In this document: positions 14,321-23,118 of the stretch, piece by piece
Layout of the letters: the number at the start of each line of letters is the position of its first letter
Position numbering within the stretch: position 1 is the first letter of the stretch
IMG/VR virus record: IMGVR_UViG_3300050821_008190
Span: 1 to 27,630 of that record
Direction: 5' to 3' (one strand)
Source: a virus
DNA: 27,630 nucleotides
Program-made: the position numbers and the translations under genes
The notes under the pieces: model-generated
The model's database searches: none
The model's input: the letters and a program-made list of their open reading frames with translations, nothing else
Told to the model about the DNA's origin: nothing

Positions 14321-14581
14321 CTACTCGGCGCCCTGATGCTTGTAGGTGTCGTACGGGTGGGATGCGTGGGTGCCGGACCCGGGCGGGTTGTGGGTCATCC
14401 CCGCGTAGTTCTGGTCCAGGTGCGTCGGGCCGCCGGACGTGGCCGTCGCCTGCGCGGCGAGCCACCCGGCGTCGCCGTTCGGGTCGGCGCCGTGCGCTCC
14501 CGGCTGGCCCAGCGGCATCCGCGGGGGCAGCTCGTCGCCCTTGGCGTTGTCGCCCGCCGGGTTGAGTTCCTCGGTGGCCAT
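14321..14581 (-). CDS. Small acidic Gly/Pro-rich protein, 86 aa
   Basis: Read leftward from the ATG at 14581, with GGGAG six bases upstream on its strand. The protein (MATEELNPAGDNAKGDELPP...) is hydrophilic, probably disordered, and rich in Gly, Pro, Asn and His, with no membrane segment. It ends near a bidirectional hairpin. No family is recognised. Confidence 0.6.
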   Translation of the reverse strand: MATEELNPAGDNAKGDELPPRMPLGQPGAHGADPNGDAGWLAAQATATSGGPTHLDQNYAGMTHNPPGSGTHASHPYDTYKHQGAE

Positions 14582-14675
14582 CAGTTCTCCCTCGGTCGGT
14601 GACGGCGCTACTGAGTAGCAGGCTACGCCCGTGTGGGTGCCGGCCAGGGGATTGGCGGCGGGTTACTCTCTGGGA

Positions 14676-14909
14676 ATGGCGGTCAAGGCGGGCAAGAACA
14701 CCGTGTACGTCCGGGACGACGACGTGGCCAGGATCAGCCGGTCCGGGCTGAGCATCATGGGGCTGGCCCGCGAGTCCCTCGACCTCCGCGACCGGCTCAC
14801 CACGGCGCTGACCCCAGCCGGGGACGGGTGCAGGCACCCGAAGAACATGCGGGACACCAAGAACGGCTCCCGCTGCCGGTGCGGCGCGATCGGCCTCGAC
14901 CCGAAGTGA
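14676..14909 (+). CDS. Small protein with Cys cluster, 77 aa
   Basis: The ATG at 14676 is chosen over upstream in-frame codons because the sense (MAVKAGKNTVYVRDDDVARI) starts here. TACTCT lies six bases upstream, so it may be leaderless. The C-terminus has GCRHPKNMRDTKNGSRCRCG, a possible C-H-C-C metal site. The stop overlaps the GTG start of the large terminase (GTGA), implying translational coupling. Small Cys-rich genes just before the large terminase are common in actinophages; the function is unknown. Confidence 0.7.
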   Translation: MAVKAGKNTVYVRDDDVARISRSGLSIMGLARESLDLRDRLTTALTPAGDGCRHPKNMRDTKNGSRCRCGAIGLDPK

Positions 14910-16561
14910 CCATCACCCTCCCGGTGGCGGGGCCGGTGTCGCCGCTGCTGTCGATCCCCGGTTTGAAGGTGCCGGCGTTCGCGTCGATCCCCGAGTACCA
15001 CGACACCTTGGGTGACGAGGCGATCGACTTCAACCGGGAAGTGTGCGGGCTGTACCCGGACCCGCAGCAGGAACTCGCCATCAACATCATCTTCGCCCGC
15101 GACAAGCGGGGCCGGTCCGCGGCGTTCTCCGCCACGCTGATCGCCGCCCGGCAGATGCTGAAGACCGGCGTGTTCAAGATGGTGGTCCTGCCGTGGCTGT
15201 ACCTGTTCGAGGAACCGATGATCACCTGGTCCGCGCACCGCGCCGAAACGTCGTTTGCGGCGCAGGAGGACCTGGAGAAGATCATCGACGCGTCCGACAC
15301 GCTCCGGCGGGCCACCCGCCGGTTCGTCCACGGGAACGGCGCCGAGGCGATCGAAACGGTTTCACGGTGCAAGGTCTCCTTCCGGACCCGGACCAAGACC
15401 GGGGGGAAGGGCCTGTCCGCGAACAAGGTGATCCTCGACGAGGCGTTCGCCCTGCAGCCGCTGCACATGGGCGCGTTGCTGCCCACCCTGACCGCTATGC
15501 CTGACCCGCAGGTGCTGTACGGGTCGTCGGCGGCGATGGAAGATTCCGTGGTTCTGCACGAGAAGATCGAATCGGGGCGGCCCGGCACCGAACGGGACTG
15601 GGGCACCGACCAGCCGCTCCACCGCCTCGTCACCGGGCCGATGGCCGCGGCGTATCTGGAGTGGTGCGCGCCGCCGCCGGAGATCGCCTGCGACGCCGGG
15701 ACGGCCTGCACCCACGCCCGCACGGCGGCGGGGTGCGGGTGCGACAAGGCGGAATGGCTGCTGCGCGCCAACCCGGCGGTCGGCCCGGCTGAGCTGATCG
15801 GCACCCGCGGCGGCCCCCGGTCCACGATGGATTACCTGATCGCCGAACGGAAAGAGCTCCCCGCCCTGGAGTACGCGAGGGAGCGGATGGGGTGGCATGA
15901 GAAGGCCCGCGCGGGGGCGTCCCCGATCCCGATGACGATGTGGTACGGGCCGTGCTCGGACCGGGAGTCCACCCCCGCGGCCGGGTCGGCGCTGGCTTTG
16001 GCGATCGCGGTGGCCAAGGACAAGTCGATGGCGGCGATCGCGCTGGCCGGGTGGCGGCCGGACGGGCTGCCGCACGGGGAGCTGGTCGAGCACCTGCCCG
16101 GCACCGGGTGGCTGATGGACCGGCTGCTGGGGATCGTGGGGCGCCGGAAGCCGTGCTGTGTGGTGATGGACCCCCGCGGGCCGGCGGGCGGGTTCGAGAA
16201 GGCGTTGCGCCTCAACGGGTTCCGGACCGTCCCGAAGACCCCGTCGAACGCGTGGATGGTGGACCGGCCGCCGCCGGTAGCCGAGGGGAACCATGTCCTG
16301 ATGGTGGTGTCGTCGGTGGAGGACGCGCAGGCGTGCAACATGCTGGCCGACCGGGTGATCGAGGGGACGTTCCGGCATCCGGACCAGGGCCCGTTGAACA
16401 TTGCGGTGCGGGATGCCCGGTCGCGGCCGGTGGGGCAGTCGTGGGCGTGGGATGAGGACACCGGGAAGGACGTCACCCCGGTCAAGGCGGTCACCCTGGC
16501 GCAGATCGGGCTCGCCACGTACGGGGCGAAAAGCACGCTGACCCCGTTCGCGATGTTCTGA
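14906..16561 (+). CDS. terL: Large terminase subunit, 551 aa
   Basis: The GTG at 14906 overlaps the previous stop; the open frame before it is a shadow. The ATPase half has a degenerate Walker A (AARQMLKTG, residues 80-88) as in many HK97-type terminases, Walker B VILDEA (D178, E179) and the coupling motif YGSSA. The nuclease half shows VAKDKSMAAIALAG (about 370-383), VVMDPRGPAGGFEKAL and a final SWAWDEDTGKDVTPVKAVTL segment. The product packages DNA by docking at the portal, encoded 0.6 kb downstream. Unusually, the first RNase H-fold aspartate, expected where the sequence reads AIAVAKDKS (Ala368), appears to be alanine. The length is normal for the family. Confidence 0.88.
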   Translation: MTITLPVAGPVSPLLSIPGLKVPAFASIPEYHDTLGDEAIDFNREVCGLYPDPQQELAINIIFARDKRGRSAAFSATLIAARQMLKTGVFKMVVLPWLYLFEEPMITWSAHRAETSFAAQEDLEKIIDASDTLRRATRRFVHGNGAEAIETVSRCKVSFRTRTKTGGKGLSANKVILDEAFALQPLHMGALLPTLTAMPDPQVLYGSSAAMEDSVVLHEKIESGRPGTERDWGTDQPLHRLVTGPMAAAYLEWCAPPPEIACDAGTACTHARTAAGCGCDKAEWLLRANPAVGPAELIGTRGGPRSTMDYLIAERKELPALEYARERMGWHEKARAGASPIPMTMWYGPCSDRESTPAAGSALALAIAVAKDKSMAAIALAGWRPDGLPHGELVEHLPGTGWLMDRLLGIVGRRKPCCVVMDPRGPAGGFEKALRLNGFRTVPKTPSNAWMVDRPPPVAEGNHVLMVVSSVEDAQACNMLADRVIEGTFRHPDQGPLNIAVRDARSRPVGQSWAWDEDTGKDVTPVKAVTLAQIGLATYGAKSTLTPFAMF

Positions 16562-16578
16562 CCGGTACCGTGGGCGCC

Positions 16579-16893
16579 ATGAGTATCGCCCCCGAGGGTG
16601 TCGCCCCGACGATCGCGGCTGCCGGCCCGCTCGGCGCCCCTTTCGCCCGCGACTCCACCCACGGCCCCGGTGACCTCGGCCAGCCGCCGGCGATCCGGCT
16701 GGCTGAGGTGCTCCGGCTGCAGCCCGGGGACCGGCTGATCATTCACGCCGACGGCACCGTCGGCCTGGGCCCGGGCGGTGCCCACAAGCTAGCCGCCGAA
16801 GCCCACGATGCTCTGCGGCTCGGTGAGCTCGGCTTCGACGTGCCGGTGCTGGTGACCGCCCCCGGCCTGCGGATCGAGGTGCTCCGCCCGTGA
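16579..16893 (+). CDS. Uncharacterised small phage protein, 104 aa
   Basis: The ATG at 16579 is chosen; an in-frame GTG three codons earlier is possible and no clear ribosome site is visible. The C-terminal half (EVLRLQPGDRLIIHADGTVG) has a small beta-barrel look, like AbrB or SpoVT-type strands, but no family is claimed. It sits between the terminase and portal genes and overlaps the next gene by four bases. Confidence 0.65.
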   Translation: MSIAPEGVAPTIAAAGPLGAPFARDSTHGPGDLGQPPAIRLAEVLRLQPGDRLIIHADGTVGLGPGGAHKLAAEAHDALRLGELGFDVPVLVTAPGLRIEVLRP

Positions 16894-17126
16894 CCACGGA
16901 CACGATGGAGCTGCACCGGCAGCACATCACCAGCAAAGCCAAGGCGGCCAGGCCCGGCCCGGCCCTGCTGATGCTGCTGACCGGCCTGTTCATGGGGCTG
17001 GGGTGGGTGCTGGGCACGCTGGGCGGGGTGCTGTGGTTCTGTGTGGCCTGGGCCTGGTATGCCGCCGCTGAGGGGCTCGTGACGGGCTGGAACTCTAGGC
17101 CGCGGGTGACCGCCCCGCCCGGATAA
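16890..17126 (+). CDS. Small membrane protein, 78 aa
   Basis: The GTG at 16890 overlaps the preceding stop (GTGA). After a charged N-terminus (HRQHITSKAKAARPG) there is a hydrophobic stretch from about residue 25 to 62 (ALLMLLTGLFMGLGWVLG and GGVLWFCVAWAWYAAAEGL), enough for two membrane helices. It ends in a basic tail. Its presence between terminase and portal is unusual; function unknown. Confidence 0.65.
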   Translation: MTTDTMELHRQHITSKAKAARPGPALLMLLTGLFMGLGWVLGTLGGVLWFCVAWAWYAAAEGLVTGWNSRPRVTAPPG

Positions 17127-17135
17127 GGAGCCCTG

Positions 17136-18581
17136 GTGGCAGGGATGGTAGACCGGGTGCGGGGACGGGCCGCATCCCTGTACGGGACCCGAGGCGACAC
17201 GCCGGCATCGCAGGTGTCGATGCGGGACATGTCGATCTCGCTGGACGAATGGGCCAGCTACTTCAGTTTTGGTGGCTTGACCTATCCGCTGATCCAAACC
17301 ACGATGGGCAGCGTCGACAAAGAGCGGATTGTCGGCAACGCGATCGCCGCGTTCGAGGGTGTCTCGTCGGTGTTCTCGCTGATCCAGGCGCGGGTGCAGG
17401 TGTTCGCGCAGATCCGGTTCCAGTGGACGAGGTTCTCGGGTGCGATGCCCGGTGACCTGTTCGGCACCGACGACCTGCGGGTGCTGGAGAAGCCGTGGCC
17501 GAACGGGCACACCGCCCAGCTGCTCGCCAAGATGGAGATCGACAACTCGATCGGCGGCAACGCGTACATTGTGCGGCCGCGGAAGGACCGGCTGGCTAGG
17601 TTGCGGCCGGACCTGGTGACGATCTGCCTCGGGTCGGAGTACGACATGGAGTCCCCCGCCGACGCCCCCGACGTGGAGGTCGCCGGGTACGCGTACTTCC
17701 CGCGGTCGGGGAAGCCGGAGTGGTTCTGGCCGTGGGAGATCGCCCACTACGCCCCGCTGCCGGACCCGAACTTCCAGTTCCTGGGGCTGTCGTGGATGAC
17801 GCCGTGCCTGCGGGAGATCCAGGCTGACGCGTTGACCACCGAGCACAAGTACCGGTTCTTCGCGAACGCGGCCACCCCGAACATGGCCATCAAGTTTGAC
17901 CCGTCCGTCGGGATCGAGCAGGTCAGAGCATTCAAGGAGCTGGTGGAGAACGAGCATAGGGGCGCGTTCAACGCCTACAGGACCTTGTATCTGGGCGGCG
18001 GCGCTGACCCGGTGCCGATCGGCACCAACTTGCAGCAACTCGACTTCGCGGTCACCCAAGGGCACGGCGAAGCACGCCTCGCCGCGGCCGCCGGGGTGCC
18101 GGCGTCGTGGGTCGGGTTCTCCGAAGGTCTCCAGGGCAGCAGCCTGAACGCGGGGAACTTCAACGCCCAGCGCCGCCGGCTGATGGACGGCACGATGCCG
18201 CACCTGTGGACCGCCGCCGCGAACGCTCTCGAAGCGGTGGTGCCGCCGCCGGACTCCCACGCGAACCTGTGGTACGACACGCGGATCCCGCCGATGCGGG
18301 AAGACGCCCAGGACATCGCGACGATCCAGCAGCTGCAGTCGCAGGTGATCTCCGCGTATGTGATGCAGGGGTTCACGCCGGAGTCGGCGGTCAAGGCGGT
18401 CGCGAACAACGACATCAGCCTGCTGAAGCATTCGGGGGCGATGTCGGTGCAGCTGCATAAGCCCGGTGAGGGGCCGCTGCCGCTGGCCTCCGGGAACGGC
18501 GCCAAGCCGAAAGCCGGGGCGGGCGCCGCGAACGGCAACTCGGCCACCGGCGGCGGGGGATCTCAGTCAGCCACCGGGTAG
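17136..18581 (+). CDS. Portal protein, HK97 gp3-like, 481 aa
   Basis: The GTG at 17136 has AAGGAG six bases upstream. The sequence shows the family's hallmarks: VSSVFSLIQARVQVFAQIRF near the N-terminus, HTAQLLAKMEIDNSIGGNAY (the portal wing/stem entry), NFQFLGLSWMTPCLREI, QGHGEARLAAAAGVPASWVG, and SLNAGNFNAQRRRLMDGTMP. The last 45 residues are a disordered Gly/Ala/Ser tail. Twelve copies would form the ring at the capsid vertex through which DNA is packed. The length is usual. The position between large terminase and protease-capsid gene is the canonical HK97-type order. Confidence 0.92.
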   Translation: MAGMVDRVRGRAASLYGTRGDTPASQVSMRDMSISLDEWASYFSFGGLTYPLIQTTMGSVDKERIVGNAIAAFEGVSSVFSLIQARVQVFAQIRFQWTRFSGAMPGDLFGTDDLRVLEKPWPNGHTAQLLAKMEIDNSIGGNAYIVRPRKDRLARLRPDLVTICLGSEYDMESPADAPDVEVAGYAYFPRSGKPEWFWPWEIAHYAPLPDPNFQFLGLSWMTPCLREIQADALTTEHKYRFFANAATPNMAIKFDPSVGIEQVRAFKELVENEHRGAFNAYRTLYLGGGADPVPIGTNLQQLDFAVTQGHGEARLAAAAGVPASWVGFSEGLQGSSLNAGNFNAQRRRLMDGTMPHLWTAAANALEAVVPPPDSHANLWYDTRIPPMREDAQDIATIQQLQSQVISAYVMQGFTPESAVKAVANNDISLLKHSGAMSVQLHKPGEGPLPLASGNGAKPKAGAGAANGNSATGGGGSQSATG

Positions 18582-18588
18582 AGAGCGG

Positions 18589-18816
18589 TCAGAGATCCTC
18601 ATCCGGGTCATGGTCCGCCACTGGGCCCGCTGGGTTGGTCAGCGCGTAAATCCGCTCGTCAGCGAAGTACGTCACCTCGATCATCACCGCCTGCGCAGGG
18701 CGGGCCCGGATCACGATCTCGCTGATCCGGTTCCGGTCGTGGACGATCCCGGCCGCTTCGAGCGCCTCCGTGAACGACCAGGGCGTGACGGTCCGGGGGT
18801 TGTCGTTAGTGGCCAT
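18589..18816 (-). CDS. Small leftward protein between portal and capsid genes, 75 aa
   Basis: Read leftward from the ATG at 18816, with AGGGGG just upstream on its strand. The product (MATNDNPRTVTPWSFTEALE) appears compact alpha/beta (VMIEVTYFADERIYALTNPA) with an acidic tail. No family is recognised. Its stop is eight bases from the portal stop, and the two genes converge. Confidence 0.6.
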   Translation of the reverse strand: MATNDNPRTVTPWSFTEALEAAGIVHDRNRISEIVIRARPAQAVMIEVTYFADERIYALTNPAGPVADHDPDEDL

Positions 18817-18936
18817 GCCCCCTGATCCTGCCGGATGTACCGGCGTGCCCGGCCTGGTTTCCGGTGTTCAGCGGGGCACGGCGGTACGGTGGTGGCCAGC
18901 GGCGGGCAGCCAGCGACCTGTAAGCGGGAAGGGCGC

Positions 18937-21900
18937 ATGACAGCCTCGGACACGCGGCGGGTCCGCCGGGCGCTCGACGGTGACCGTACCGTCACGGCCA
19001 CGCGGGCTTTCCCGCTTGATGACATCCGGGTCCTGAGCCGGGCGCAAGGCGGTGACGGCCGCACCGTTGAGGCGTACGCGGCGGTGTTCCTGCGGCCCAC
19101 CGAGATCATGGACCAGGACGGCCACTACAACGAGCAGATCGACCCGCACGGGTTCGACAAGACGTTGCAGCAGCGCCGCAAGCAGGTGTTCTGCGTCTAC
19201 AACCACGCCAAGAGCCTGGGCGGCACCCCGTCGGACATGTGGTCGGTGCCGGTCGGGACGCCGCTGCCCGGCAACGAGGGGATCCGCGCTGACGCCAGGG
19301 GGCTGCTGACCGTCACCCGGTACAACACCGACCCGGCCTCAGACCGGATCCTGGAAGCGATCAAATCCGGGTCGCTGACCGGGATGTCGTTCACCGGGGT
19401 GTTCCTCCGCTCCGACCCGGAGCTGACCGGCCCGTGGGCGGAGTACGGCCCGAACCGGATGGGTGAGCTGCCGCTGGTGAACCGCTTGGAGATCGCCCTG
19501 ATCGAGTACGGCGCCACCCCGATCCCGGCCTATGAGGACGCGATGATCGTCGGGGTCCGGAACCGGGATCCGGAGCGGGAGTCGATCCGGATCCTGACGC
19601 CCGACGTGATCCGCGCCATGGACGGGCAGCACGCTGAGTCCGCGCAGGACGACGCCGCCCGGGCGCTGACCATGGGTGACGGGCCCCGGCTGACGCCGCA
19701 GCAGGGGCAGGAACCGTCGGGGGTCATCCACCCCGACGTGAAGGCCACCCCGGCGCACAAGGCTGGCACGCTGGTCACTCCCGACGACCCGCACGAGGCC
19801 AAATGGGATTCGCAGCAATGGCTGAACGGGATGACGTTCCCCGCCGACCTGCAGCACATGCATTCGGTGTATGCGCTGTATGACACGTCGGGGCAGTTCG
19901 CGGACGGGACGTTCCCCCGGACGGCGGGGTACCTGCCGCACCACGTGGTCGACGGTGACGGGCGGCCCGGCGCGGCGCACCCGGACGCGGTGCAGGAGGC
20001 GCTGGACAAGCTGGATGTGCTGCCCGTCACCGACGAGGCTAAGGCGGCCGCGCGGAAGCACCTGGAGGGTCACATGGCCGAGGACGACACCGCCGACTCC
20101 GAGGTTGATGTCACCCACGGGCCGTCGTCGAACGCGACGAACGGGTCCGGCACCGGTCAGCTGGCCTCGGTCGTACCGACCTCGAGCTCCGTCCGCGACG
20201 ACGAAACCGCCGAGCACGAGCGCGCCGAGGACGAGGACGCTGGCGGACAGGCGCGGACAGATCAGGACACGCAGGCCGAGGATGAGCAGCACCAGCGCGC
20301 CGACACCTGGACCGGGCAGATGCGCGCGGCCGACGAGTACGCCCAGGCGGTGCTGGAGGTTACCGGGGACGGCCCCGCGGCTGCCAACGCGGGCCTGCGT
20401 CTGCTGATGGGCCTGGTGGCGGGCCGGTCATTTGACCCGGACCATGACGGCGACAACGACGCCACCGCAGCCGGCGACACCGACCACGACTACTGGGACG
20501 CCGACGGGACCCAGAAGAAGGCGGTCCCCGGCAAGCCGATGGAGAGCCGCGGCGGTGACGCGCCCGGCGACGGCTCCAAGCCCTACGGGAACGTCAAGTA
20601 CGCCGACAACGGGCTGCAGGAAGACGGCAAGAAGCGGTACCCGCTCGACACCGACGAGCACATCAAATCCGCCTGGGAGTTCATCAACGAGGAGAAGAAC
20701 GCGGCGAAGTACAAGCCGGCGGACCTGGCCACGGTCAAGGCCGCGATCAAAGCCGCGATGAAGGGACACGGCCACGACGTTTCCGAAGACGACACGTCTG
20801 GTGATAAAAAGAGCACCAGCAGTTCCGGCAGGCAGCCCGCCACCCAGGACTCCACGGAGCGATCCGGGAGCACCGAGGGTACGGACCCGCCAGAGCCTGA
20901 GACTGCGACTGATGACGCCGCGCCGCGCCAAGATGCGCACCCGGCTCCCGACAGCAACGCCACACGCACCACTGGGAGTACGGCTATGGACGGCCCGATG
21001 AAGGTCGCAGAACGCAAGCAGCGCCTCGAGGAGATCCGGGACCGGATGAAGGTCCTGCACGCCCTCGCCCCGGACGGGGACCTGCCCGCGGAGTTCACCG
21101 CGGAGTGGACGTCCCTGTCGGAGGAGATGACCCGGCACGACACGGCGATCAAGGACGCCGCCACCAGGGCCGCGATGGTCGCCTCCTTCACCAGCAAGGA
21201 AGGCGCCCCGGACCCGGCCGCCACCGAGGGGACCGGCAACACCGCCGGGTTCACCGGCGGCCAGGAAGGTGGCCAGGAAGGCGCCCCCGCGCACCGTAAC
21301 GGCAGCAACGGTGACCGGGGGACCCCGCAGTTCATGCGGCGCCCTGGCCGGTCGGACCGGGACATGGCCTGGTACGACCCGGGCCTGATCGCGATGCGGG
21401 CCGGTGACATGACTCAGGCCCGCACCCAGCTCCGCGACCGCGCCATGTACGTGCTGGAGGAAGGGTCCTTCCCCGCCGCGGGCAGGGTGCCGCACAACCG
21501 GCCCGAGGACGGCCGGATGTCCAACCTGACGGTGGAGGACTGCCAGAGCCGGGTCTCGCAGCTGCTCGACTCGATCGACGGGCCGCAGAAGAACGGTGAG
21601 GGCGGCGGGGTCCTGGCCCGCAGGATCATCGCGACCGGCAACCCGGTCTATGAGGACGCGTTCGGGTTGTGCCTGGAGCGGCTCTCGTCCGTGGGCCTGA
21701 CCGAGGCGCAGTCCCGTGCCCTCGCGCTGGGTGTCGACCCGTTCGGTGGTTACGCGGTCCCCTACCAGCTGGACCCGACGATCATCCTCACCTCCAATGG
21801 TGCGATCAACCCGATCCGGCAGCTCGCCCGGGTCGAGACGATCACAGGCAAGGAATGGGATGGCGTCACCTCCGCCGGCGTCGTGGTGTCGAGGGCGGCT

Positions 21901-22614
21901 GAAGGTGCTGAGGTCGGCACCGGCGACGCCCAGCTGGTCCAGCCCACGGTGCGCACCACCCGGGTGCAGGGTTTCGTGCCGTTCTCCGTGGAACTGGACG
22001 TCTCCTGGGGTGCCCTCCGCAGTCAGATGACCGGCCTGCTGATGGACGCCAAGGACGTCGAGGAAGCCACCTCGTTCATCACCGGGAACGGGGTCGCCCC
22101 CAACGTCAACGGCCTGGTCTACTCCGTGTCGTCGCAGTCCGCATCGGTAGGAACCGCCTCCACCGTCTACACCGCCGGGACGGGCGCCCTAGCGGTGGCC
22201 GACCTGTACTCGCTGGAAAACGCGATGGCCCCCCGGTTCCGGCAGCAGTCCGGGTACCTGGCCTCCCGGACGATTTACAACAAGTTCCGGCAGCTGTTCC
22301 AGGCCCTCGCGTCGGCCGCGTTCGACTCCTGGGTGCGCCCGTCCGCTGGGCAGCCGGCCACCTTCAACGGCTACCCGGCTTATGAAGTGTCGTCGATGAC
22401 CGGGACGATCGCGTCGGGGCAGTACGCGATGCTGCAGGGCGACTTCAAGCAGTACATCATCGTCGACCGGGTCGGGATGGGGATCGAGTTGATCCCGCAT
22501 CTGTTCGGGCCGACGAACAGGTACCCGACAGGTCAAAGGGGCATCCTGGCGATCTGGTTTAACAACGGCCAGCTGCTCGCCGCGAACGCGTTCCGGCTGC
22601 TCGAGATCACCTAG
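18937..22614 (+). CDS. Prohead protease-scaffold-major capsid fusion, 1225 aa
   Basis: The ATG at 18937 follows GGGAAGGG; upstream codons are not protein-like. Residues about 20-215 match the HK97 prohead protease (S78), with the likely catalytic His90 in CVYNHAKS and Ser151 in LTGMSFTG. Residues about 278-380 form a second module (KWDSQQWLNGMTFPADLQHM, then GYLPHHVVDGDG and KAAARKHLEGHM) seen in other phage protease proteins. Acidic linkers follow. Residues about 550-612 resemble the DUF6582 module (KKRYPLDTDEHIKSAWEFIN, then AAIKAAMKGHGHDVSEDD). Residues about 684-760 are a coiled-coil delta-type scaffold (RKQRLEEIRDRMKVLHAL). Residues about 930-1225 are an HK97-type shell (DPFGGYAVPYQLDPTIILTS to RGILAIWFNNGQLLAANAFR). 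Protease-capsid fusions are known; this one is exceptionally long and has several inserted domains. Cleavage should release the shell. Confidence 0.9.
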   Translation: MTASDTRRVRRALDGDRTVTATRAFPLDDIRVLSRAQGGDGRTVEAYAAVFLRPTEIMDQDGHYNEQIDPHGFDKTLQQRRKQVFCVYNHAKSLGGTPSDMWSVPVGTPLPGNEGIRADARGLLTVTRYNTDPASDRILEAIKSGSLTGMSFTGVFLRSDPELTGPWAEYGPNRMGELPLVNRLEIALIEYGATPIPAYEDAMIVGVRNRDPERESIRILTPDVIRAMDGQHAESAQDDAARALTMGDGPRLTPQQGQEPSGVIHPDVKATPAHKAGTLVTPDDPHEAKWDSQQWLNGMTFPADLQHMHSVYALYDTSGQFADGTFPRTAGYLPHHVVDGDGRPGAAHPDAVQEALDKLDVLPVTDEAKAAARKHLEGHMAEDDTADSEVDVTHGPSSNATNGSGTGQLASVVPTSSSVRDDETAEHERAEDEDAGGQARTDQDTQAEDEQHQRADTWTGQMRAADEYAQAVLEVTGDGPAAANAGLRLLMGLVAGRSFDPDHDGDNDATAAGDTDHDYWDADGTQKKAVPGKPMESRGGDAPGDGSKPYGNVKYADNGLQEDGKKRYPLDTDEHIKSAWEFINEEKNAAKYKPADLATVKAAIKAAMKGHGHDVSEDDTSGDKKSTSSSGRQPATQDSTERSGSTEGTDPPEPETATDDAAPRQDAHPAPDSNATRTTGSTAMDGPMKVAERKQRLEEIRDRMKVLHALAPDGDLPAEFTAEWTSLSEEMTRHDTAIKDAATRAAMVASFTSKEGAPDPAATEGTGNTAGFTGGQEGGQEGAPAHRNGSNGDRGTPQFMRRPGRSDRDMAWYDPGLIAMRAGDMTQARTQLRDRAMYVLEEGSFPAAGRVPHNRPEDGRMSNLTVEDCQSRVSQLLDSIDGPQKNGEGGGVLARRIIATGNPVYEDAFGLCLERLSSVGLTEAQSRALALGVDPFGGYAVPYQLDPTIILTSNGAINPIRQLARVETITGKEWDGVTSAGVVVSRAAEGAEVGTGDAQLVQPTVRTTRVQGFVPFSVELDVSWGALRSQMTGLLMDAKDVEEATSFITGNGVAPNVNGLVYSVSSQSASVGTASTVYTAGTGALAVADLYSLENAMAPRFRQQSGYLASRTIYNKFRQLFQALASAAFDSWVRPSAGQPATFNGYPAYEVSSMTGTIASGQYAMLQGDFKQYIIVDRVGMGIELIPHLFGPTNRYPTGQRGILAIWFNNGQLLAANAFRLLEIT
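20974..20988 (+). promoter_or_regulatory. Internal ribosome site and ATG (20986) for a capsid-only product
   Basis: GGGAG (20974-20978) lies seven bases before the in-frame ATG at 20986 (residue 684), which begins MDGPMKVAERKQRLEEI exactly at the scaffold-capsid boundary. Initiation would make a 542-aa delta-domain-plus-shell protein. Another in-frame ATG at 20074 (residue 380) has GGAGGG four bases upstream. Confidence 0.55.
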
Positions 22615-22655
22615 GATTTCCGCCGCCGCGCTGCGGCATGCGGAACGAAAACCGT

Positions 22656-22701
22656 CCCCCGGACCCGGAGGTAAACGCCCGTCACGTTCCGGGTCCGGGG
22701 G
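22656..22701 (+). terminator. Hairpin after the capsid gene
   Basis: CCCCCGGACCCGG (22656-22668) pairs perfectly with CCGGGTCCGGGGG (22689-22701) around a 20-base loop. There is no T-run after it, so it may be a weak terminator, a Rho-independent L-shaped terminator or an mRNA stabiliser that sets capsid dosage. Confidence 0.6.
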
Positions 22702-22734
22702 CGGCTCGCTAGGGTGTAGATGGGGTGACCAGGG

Positions 22735-23118
22735 TTGCTGCGGGGTATCGCCAAGGACCTGACCGCCGGGAAACCGGCCCGGCTGGTCACCGCCGGCCCG
22801 GACGACGTCCACATCTGGGTCGGGATCGGCACCTACGGCGCGACCGGTGTGTCCGGCGGCCCGAACTTTTACGTCGGCGGCCCGAAGATCAAGACCGAGC
22901 TGGGGCATCTGGAGTCGGGGAACACGTGGGAGTCGGACCTGGAGGAAGGCGAGGAGGTGTGGGTGCTGCTCGCCGAGGAACTCCCGTTCGCGACGACCTG
23001 GCGGATCTCCGCCACCGTCCGGTCCGTCTCCAGCCGGAACGGCGGCCGCCACGCCGCCCAGGACCCCGCCCCGCAGTTACGTGTATGCCATAACGGAATA
23101 CGCGTAACGAATATCTGA
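22735..23118 (+). CDS. Uncharacterised head-region protein, 127 aa
   Basis: A TTG at 22735 is the best start, since an earlier in-frame ATG meets TGA at once; a TAGGGT box lies at 22710-22715. The protein is beta-rich (DDVHIWVGIGTYGATGVSGG, then GEEVWVLLAEELPFATTWRI). No family is recognised. The position just after the capsid gene suggests a decoration or head-completion protein. The last 20 codons lie in an unusually AT-rich segment that forms a hairpin, so the C-terminus may be a recent acquisition. Confidence 0.65.
   Translation: MLRGIAKDLTAGKPARLVTAGPDDVHIWVGIGTYGATGVSGGPNFYVGGPKIKTELGHLESGNTWESDLEEGEEVWVLLAEELPFATTWRISATVRSVSSRNGGRHAAQDPAPQLRVCHNGIRVTNI

Noticed and set aside
14633-14905. 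Longer start for the large terminase
   Set aside because: It covers the 77-aa Cys-cluster gene in another frame, and the GTG at 14906 gives the usual length with a coupling overlap.
15362-16378. Leftward 338-aa open frame
   Set aside because: Antisense to the large terminase with shadow composition.
16743-18458. Leftward 571-aa open frame
   Set aside because: It is entirely antisense to portal and small genes; His/Arg/Pro-rich composition is the mirror of GC-rich coding DNA.
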